Shown: positions 57,682-64,000 of the stretch, in pieces
Position numbering within the stretch: position 1 is the first letter of the stretch
Layout of the letters: every line of letters starts with the position of its first letter
Assembly (NCBI GenBank): GCA_038373885.1
Contig: JAWZYV010019925.1
Coordinates: forward strand, 62,001-126,000
Source of the DNA: Cheiracanthium punctorium
Taxonomy: Eukaryota > Arthropoda > Arachnida > Araneae > Cheiracanthiidae
DNA length: 64,000 nucleotides
Direction: 5' to 3'
Notes under the pieces: model-generated
Databases searched by the model: none
Seen by the model: only the letters and a program-made list of their open reading frames with translations
What the model was told of the DNA's origin: nothing
Program-made: the position numbers and the translations under genes

Positions 57682-59213
57682 TCTATATAAATAAAATTAG
57701 ACTTTTGTCTATACATTTCTTGGAATTCAAAAATTTTGCGATTTCTATCCGTTTCAAGCACCCGGGAATCCGATGCGACCCTCAAAAAAAAGTTTGTCTG
57801 TCTGTCATTCTGTCATTCTGTCCGTGACGCTTTTTTTGTTTAAGCATCACGTAAAAACGACTGAAGCGAATGATATGAAATTTGGTGTCATGATAGGTGG
57901 TCACTCAACTTAAAACATAGGCGTCGAATTTTTAAAAAATCTTGATTAGATTTTCAGATTTTGCGAAAATCGTTTTAAACTGCGTAAATTTGTGTTCGAG
58001 CATCACATAAAAACAACTGAAGCGATTGAAATGAATTTGGGTGTCATGATAGGTGGTCACTCAACTTAAAAGATAGGCTTCGAATTAAAAAAAAATCTTG
58101 ATTAGATTTTGAAATTTTGCGAAAATCATTTCAAACTGCGTAAATTTGTCATTTGTGTTCGAGCATCACGTAAAAACTACTCAAGCGATTGAAATGAAAT
58201 TTGGTATCATCATTGGTGGTCACTCAACTTAAACATTAGGCAGCTTATTAAAAAAAATTTTTGATTATATTTTCAGATTTTGCAAAAATCGTTTCAAACT
58301 GCGTAAATTTGTGTTCGAGCATCACGTAAAAACTACTCAAGCGATTGAAATGAAATTTGGTATCATCATTGGTGGTCACTCAACTTAAACATTAGGCGGC
58401 GTATTAAAAAAAAAAAAAAATTTGATTATATTTTCAGATTTTGCGAAAATCGTTCCAAACTCCTTAAAATTGTGTTTGAGAATCACGTAAAAATGACTGT
58501 AGTGAATGAAATGAAATTTGGTATCATGATAGGTGGTCACTCAATTTTTTAAAAATCTTGATTAGATTTTTAGATTTTGCGAAAATTGTTACAAACTGCG
58601 TAAATTTGTGTTCGCACATCACGTAATAACTGCAAAGGTGAAAAAATGGTATTTGGTGAAAGGATAGGTAGTCACCTTAAACTATAAGCATCTAAAAAAA
58701 AAAATCGATCAGATTTTGGGATTTTGGTGATATGATAGGTAGTTGCTAATCTTAATTTATAGGTGTTGAATTTTAAAAATATTTTGATTACATTTTGAGA
58801 TTTTGTGAAAATCGTTTTAAAATGCTGAAATTTTTGTTCCAGCATCACGAAATAAAAACTGCAGGGAATGAAACGAAATTGGGTGACATGATAGGTTGTC
58901 ACTCAACTTAAATTCTAGACTTCCAATTTTTCAAAAATGTTGATTAGATTTTGAGATTTTGCGAAAATTATTTCAATATGCGTAAATATTCGTTCGCGCA
59001 TCACATAATTACGAATAAAGCGAATGAAATGATATTACTTAGTTACTCTCTAACCTGTAATATTTTAACAATACATAAAAATTATAACTTCGCTTTCTTT
59101 ACTTTGGCAAAATACTACATCCATTCTGTGTACTCCTACAATGCTGACGGAAGTTCTTGGTTTTTAGAAATTTGCATTCATACTAACCCGTCAACGACGG
59201 GTACTTCAGCTAG
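57682..59213 (+). mobile_element. Helitron C, two bases downstream of Helitron B
   Basis: Starts TCTATATAAATAAAATTAGA preceded by A (57681). Ends with the hairpin CCCGTCAACGACGGG, then TACTTCAG and CTAG (59210-59213), followed by T. Same family as Helitron A, with matching first 150 and last 250 bases but different loss of internal 156-bp units. 1,532 bp, non-coding. Confidence 0.92.
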
Positions 59214-60469
59214 TTTACTAAATATAACTGTAAAGCATAACTATTTCAGTTTAAAAATAAAAAGTAATTTGAATGCATTTCAAGATGAACCAACATTTTA
59301 AACCCTTGACTAACTAATCGGGTGGTAGAATAATAAAGTGTTCAACTCGTCTATACATTTTGCAAACAAATCATAACATTTAATTTTTGAGATATTTCGT
59401 TCAACTATCCCCATGGCTCTTATCCTGGCCGCTTACAGAATTTTTTTAGCTTCCAGCAAAAATCATAAATAGTATAGGTAACTTACAAAAACAGTTTCAG
59501 TAGTTTTTCATAAAAGGCATTGGCAGAAACCATGTTAATTTACTTAGTTAAATTAATTTAGCTAAACAGCTTTCATTAGGTATGGAAACGAGACGACACG
59601 AGTCAGAGATGTGCAGCTTTTTTTGCGAGACCAGATAAACATTTTTATCATTACAATATGGGGGTTTTGCAAGACGAGACAAAGCTTTGTGGCTGTTTTG
59701 CGAGGCGAGACAGGGGTCTGTTTTATGTCTCGCGTCAATTCCCAACTGTCGTGCTTAACTATTTCAGTTTCAAAATGTTTCATAACTATTTCAAATCTGA
59801 TAGTACCTGTCATGACTGTCTGTAGTTACGTTTTAGAAAGTCTTTGAAAAGGCATAGTTAACATCAGATCACTTTTCAATATTTGACGAAAATTGTTTTT
59901 AACACGTTTTTATTAGTTTCACCTGTACGTTTGTTTGTTTGTAACTGACTCCTTTAAACTCGATTTTGACCCACTTTAAACGGTCAGATTTAATTTAAAC
60001 TTTGAAGACTTATCAAGGACCGATGACAATACAATAATTTGATAAGTTTATCCCATTATCCTGATTAGGATCGTCAGGATTAGTAATTTTCTTAGAGATC
60101 CTTTGTGTGAGAGTAAGAGAGATGGAGCAAGCACACGGTCTACGCATGCGTACCATTTCGGCCCTCGGCTCAGCACAATGGCATTGTGCCTCTCTCGCTA
60201 TTAGTGATGAGCGAACTATTAGAGACGAATCGAATCGCTATTAGAGACGAAAATGAACCTCTTTCGCTATTAGTAACTGTATTCAGTTGTACATTTGGGT
60301 AGTTACGTTTTTGAAATCCAGATAGCAAATCTAAAAGTTTTACCTCAATATTGTTACACGGATGTTTGTGTTTGTTGCAGTTGTTATGAAACTTGTTTGT
60401 TGATTAGAGACCTATCTTTCCTTTTTAGTGAGGAAGGTAGCGTTTAACTGCAAGTTAATTAATACTTTG
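59214..60469. other. No gene recognised
   Basis: Short frames only. A patch at 59588-59750 is rich in CGAGAC and GTCTCG words in both orientations, which may be an old MITE whose boundaries I cannot fix. TACGCATGCGTA lies at 60141-60152. Confidence 0.5.
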
Positions 60470-60477
60470 GTGCACAG

Positions 60478-60636
60478 CAGGGGCGTAGCCAGAGGGGGAC
60501 TGAGGGGGCTGCTCCCCCCTCCCCCGAAATGGGACCCTTTACTTAGCTTACAATTTGATATTTAGCTTACAATTGAACTTTAGCTTTAAATTTGATATCC
60601 AGCTCACCCCAAAATAAAATCCTGGCTACGCCACTG
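60478..60636. mobile_element. CAGGGGCGTAGC-ended MITE, distinct body
   Basis: Starts CAGGGGCGTAGCCAG and ends CCTGGCTACGCCACTG. Flanks GTGCACAG and GTACACAG agree at 7 of 8. The body (TTAGCTTACAATTTGATATT) differs from the 10.0- and 45.8-kb copies, so only the ends are shared. 159 bp. Confidence 0.92.
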
Positions 60637-60837
60637 GTACACAGTGAAAATAAATCATCTCACAGTTTGTACTTCCCAACTTAGTGTTCCTTAGTGTCTT
60701 ATGAGAGATATCGAAAATTGAAAATAAATTTTAAATAAATAAAGTTTAACAAAATTAAAAAGCACGCTTTTATAGCAAATCGAACTTAGCGAAACTATAG
60801 CGAAACTTATAGCAAATCGAACTAAAAAATGAAAAAT

Positions 60838-61179
60838 AAATATAGTTTAAAAAAACTAAAAAACACGCTTTAGTGATAAATTGAACTAACTAAAAAGAGA
60901 AAAATAATTCTTAATATAGAAATAAATTAATGAACGAAAAATAGTATTATTGTGAAAAAAGCGTGTTGTGCTCCATATATCAGTTCTTGAGAATATTCGA
61001 TCGGTACGATTAGTACAAAAATGATACAAAAAATATAGCACAAAGCGCACCACACTTTTTTCGCAATAATAATATTTTTCGTTCATTAATTTATGTCTAT
61101 GTTAAGAAATATTTTTCACTTTTTAGTTAGTTCAATTTATCACTAAAGCGTGTTTTTGAGTTTTTTAAAACTATATTTA
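60838..61179. repeat. Long near-perfect palindrome, arms about 135 bp
   Basis: The left arm (60838-60971) has AACACGCTTTAGTGATAAAT, TGAACTAACTAAAAAG and AATTAATGAACGAAAAATA; the right arm (61044-61179) mirrors these with few changes. The spacer is about 72 bases. A partial direct echo of the left arm (AGCACGCTTTTATAGC) precedes it at 60760. A foldback MITE is likely, but no target duplication is clear. Confidence 0.85.
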
Positions 61180-62107
61180 TTGCGAAATAGTTTTCAATTT
61201 AAAATCCAAAATTCTAAAAGATTTTAATTCAACTGCACTCACTTTAAATTATTTATCGTTTTTCACTTCTAGTAAGAGCGGCGAGTATTTCGTTTATGCA
61301 TCGAAAAGTATGAACTAATTATGATTATTTATTTTGGCAACAAACTTCTGAATGTTATGTTAATCGGCTTATGATGCGCGACGAAGCAAATAAAAGTAGA
61401 CTTAGCTTAATGAGCGTAATCATATTTATGTTTCAATTTTTACTTATTCGAAATGGTTTTGGATAGCAAGTAATTGTTGATGAAACCTTGATTTATTTCA
61501 TCTGATTACCCATAATTAATACATAATTTTGAAAAGAACATCTTTGCTAAAATACTCGTACATTAGAATAATTGGGTTTGCATAATTTCTGCTAAGGTGG
61601 TTTATCTATTAAGCTGTCTTTTATTTTTAAACTTTTGGTGTTCACGTGAGCTGTTAAGCTGTGCTGTTAGCGAAAATGTATAAAAATCTAAATATATCAG
61701 ATATGGTCCAATCATTCCTTCATGAAGAGAAAATAAAGAAATTATTTAAGTATTTTAAGAAAAATTTGAAATGCAAAGGATTTGTAAAAAAGTAAACGTT
61801 TTGGAATAAAAAATTGTGGCAACGGCTTGCTATTTGAAAGAGAAATATCCTTTTAATGTAACTCTAAATTTGCTCTTCTTACAAAAGAATGCTTATAAAC
61901 AAGTTGTGGGTCGAAGGATATTTTTCTGCGTACAATTTTACTGGATCAACAAAGCATTTCATTGAATCCATAAAACTTTTATTGATAAACAAAATATCAA
62001 AGAAAGTGTTGTTGGTTCAATGAAAATATTTGGTAAAAAAAGCATTCATTTCGTCTCTTTTGTTGCAAACTACCGCGTGATGTATATTAACTTGTTCTTT
62101 AGTTATA
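61180..62107. other. No gene recognised
   Basis: AT-rich with only short frames. Confidence 0.6.
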
Positions 62108-62115
62108 GTTGTAAG

Positions 62116-63960
62116 CAGAGCCGGCCTAAGAGAAAAATACTCTGAGTGCGAGAATGAATTGAGGCGTCCCTTACAATGAAAATGGCCAAGGAAAACCCTC
62201 CAGAAAATGCTATAAGTGCTCTATAACTAAAATTTGTGAGAATATAAATCCTGAATTTGGCATTTTAAAGATTTAAAAACAAAAATCTAAAACTAAGTGG
62301 TATTAAGTAGTAAATATTAGAGTATTCAGTACCTTTTCATTTTTTTAACAATTTATTTTAGCACCAAATTTTTAACTGATTTTTCCAAAATTCAGTAGGC
62401 GTACTGCACTATAGGGTAGAGGAGGGGGGGGCAGTGGGACGATAGATATTTTTCTATTATTCAAAAGCTCAAAAATTGGGGGAAAATTCCATACTCTAGA
62501 TAACCACTATTACAACATAGTGTAAACTAGATACTGTCACAATTCATCTTTTTCGAAAATTGCAGCCATTTTTGTTTCTATTATCACTATTGGAAAAACA
62601 CTTTAACTTGATTCATCGAACATTATTCAGCAAAGAAATCTGCAACGCTTAAAAATGTGTTCCATTCTGGTAACTACTTTTAAGTCTTGTCATTTGGAAG
62701 CTGCTATTATATAGTCTGTGTTGAATATCTTAACCTGAATGTAACTATAATAATAATGCATTGTCACATTATAGAGGATTTTTTCTATTCCTTACTCACT
62801 GTGAGCCACAATGGGGCAAACTGGGACGATTTGAATACCATTGGAATTTTTTTTTCCCCCACAGAATAAAATAAGGATAAATTCTAAAAAAAAAAATTAC
62901 AATTAAAAGCTAAAATTTGTCAAAATATTGTTCTGTATTTAATTTTTATTTTTTATTAAAAGGGAAAAATTATTACAAAAAAAGCGAAAAGTTTCTCACT
63001 GCGCCCCTTCTTCACTACTTGCGTAAAATGCAAAACTCCTAATAAATTCCTTTACTGAGTTTATTGTTATGTCAGGTAGAAAATAACAGATATATTTTAT
63101 GTGATTGTAATTAAAGTTTTATTATATTTAATATTCATAGAAAAATTATTATCAATTTTAAAGTATTAAACCTTTGAGGCGCCACCTTTTCCCAATGCTG
63201 AAAAAAGGGCAGCCGTTGCTATCGCTCGACTTAACTACCAGCAAGATGGCGGACGATCGGAACGTTCATCGCGTGATACAGATCTAGAGACCCTTTTTTG
63301 ACGACAGCTGGCTGTGCGCGAGCACAGCCAGCTGTCGTCAAAAAAAGGGTCTCTCGAGCTGTGGCACGCGATGAACGTTTCGATCGTCCGCCATCTTGCT
63401 GGTAGTTAAGTCGAGCGATGGCAACGGCTGTCCTTTTTTCAGCATTGGGCAATCTTTCCAGCTGTTCTCGCGTTCTTCCATTTTTCAGCAGATGTCAGTG
63501 CTGTTAAAAATAATCGTGACCATTTTTTTAAGGGAAATGACGTGCTAAAAAGTAAAGGATTCTCGTGGAGCTATGTCACCCACAACTATTTTTATAGAAA
63601 TCAAATCTGTTCTTCGTGACTGCCAACAGTCAAAACGTCAGAGTTTGGTGTCCTCACGGCGAGGACACCGCGCGTTAAAGGGTTAATAGATATGAACTAA
63701 ACATCTGATAGTGATTGTGACTTAGTACAACTGGCCAGCTCTGTCATAACAACAGAGAGGAGTTCTTGGAACCAGTATATGCCTTTTCAGGTAACATTAG
63801 TGGAACAAAAGTTAATATATTAAAACGGTTAATTTTCAAATTGCATAAACATTTTACAGATTTTACCATGTTATTTTTCTACATTTTTGTCATTTCGGCG
63901 CTCCTCCCAAAATCGCACGTGTGCGCCCGCACACGTCGCAAACGCCTTAGACCGACCCTG
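62116..63960. mobile_element. hAT-like element (CAGAGCCGGCCTAAG ends) with nested foldback
   Basis: Starts CAGAGCCGGCCTAAG and ends CTTAGACCGACCCTG, a diverged inverted pair. Flanks GTTGTAAG (62108-62115) and GTTGAAAG (63961-63968) agree at 7 of 8. 1,845 bp including the foldback element F8. No hAT coding sequence recognised. The motif GGGGCA followed by GGGACGAT recurs near 62429 and 62813. Confidence 0.85.
63170..63682. mobile_element. piggyBac-type foldback element, most complete copy (F8)
   Basis: Bounded by TTAA at 63166-63169 and 63683-63686. Starts ACCTTTGAGGCGCCACC and ends CCGCGCGTTAAAGGG. Both arms are present around an almost perfect central palindrome (GACGACAGCTGGCTGTGCGC and its mirror, about 63300-63340). 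The inner arms pair over about 125 bases each; the right arm then extends a further 240 bases (CATTTTTCAGCAGATGTCAG to GTCAGAGTTTGGTGTCCTCA). 513 bp, non-coding. It can serve as the reference for copies F1 to F7. Confidence 0.92.
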
Positions 63961-64000
63961 GTTGAAAGGTAATAGTTGAAAAATGAGGTATTTAACAAAA

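Noticed and set aside
62429..63008. GGGGCAGTGGGACGAT and CTCACTGCGCCCC as paired ends of a nested element
   Set aside because: The match is too short and irregular, and no target duplication flanks the pair.

Overview
This window is AT-rich animal nuclear DNA made almost entirely of transposable elements and their debris. I found no intact host gene. There is no long open reading frame, no run of exons and no rRNA; the only protein homology I can recognise is broken transposase or helicase sequence. The mix (hAT, Tc1/mariner and piggyBac-type DNA elements, Helitrons, tRNA-derived SINEs, many G/C-ended MITEs) suits an arthropod, perhaps a chelicerate, but the species cannot be fixed from this sequence.

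Layout. 1-8 kb: old AT-rich DNA with two tRNA-type SINEs and small tandem duplications. 8.2-10.5 kb: a hAT element with perfect 8-bp target duplications, still holding the C-terminal dimerisation domain of its transposase and carrying a nested MITE. 12-29 kb: piggyBac-type foldback elements bounded by TTAA, a series of hAT-type MITEs with 8-bp duplications, and a 2.8-kb hAT-like element (19.1-21.9 kb) into which a Tc1-type transposase fragment and a Helitron (3' hairpin plus PIF1 helicase tail) have fallen. A perfect 39-bp hairpin lies at 28.5 kb.

29.7-36.9 kb: a giant inverted duplication of an element I do not recognise, with hairpin-ended terminal repeats, 173-bp tandem units and repeated palindromes built on TCGCCAA/TTGGCGA. 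A third, direct copy lies at 46.7-48.9 kb. 38.5-46 kb: nested hAT MITEs, a mariner remnant that kept its DNA-binding half, a 172-bp tandem array, and two foldback elements that share one TTAA. 50.9-59.2 kb: three Helitrons nested or abutting, each at an A|T dinucleotide; the middle one also contains a 2.8-kb terminal-inverted-repeat element with minisatellite-like subterminal arrays. 60-64 kb: one more MITE, a long palindrome and a final hAT-like element containing the most complete foldback copy.

How the parts relate. The elements form readable nests, so relative insertion order can be worked out from target duplications and interrupted repeats. Most are non-autonomous, and no complete transposase is present, so any recent movement must have been driven from elsewhere in the genome.
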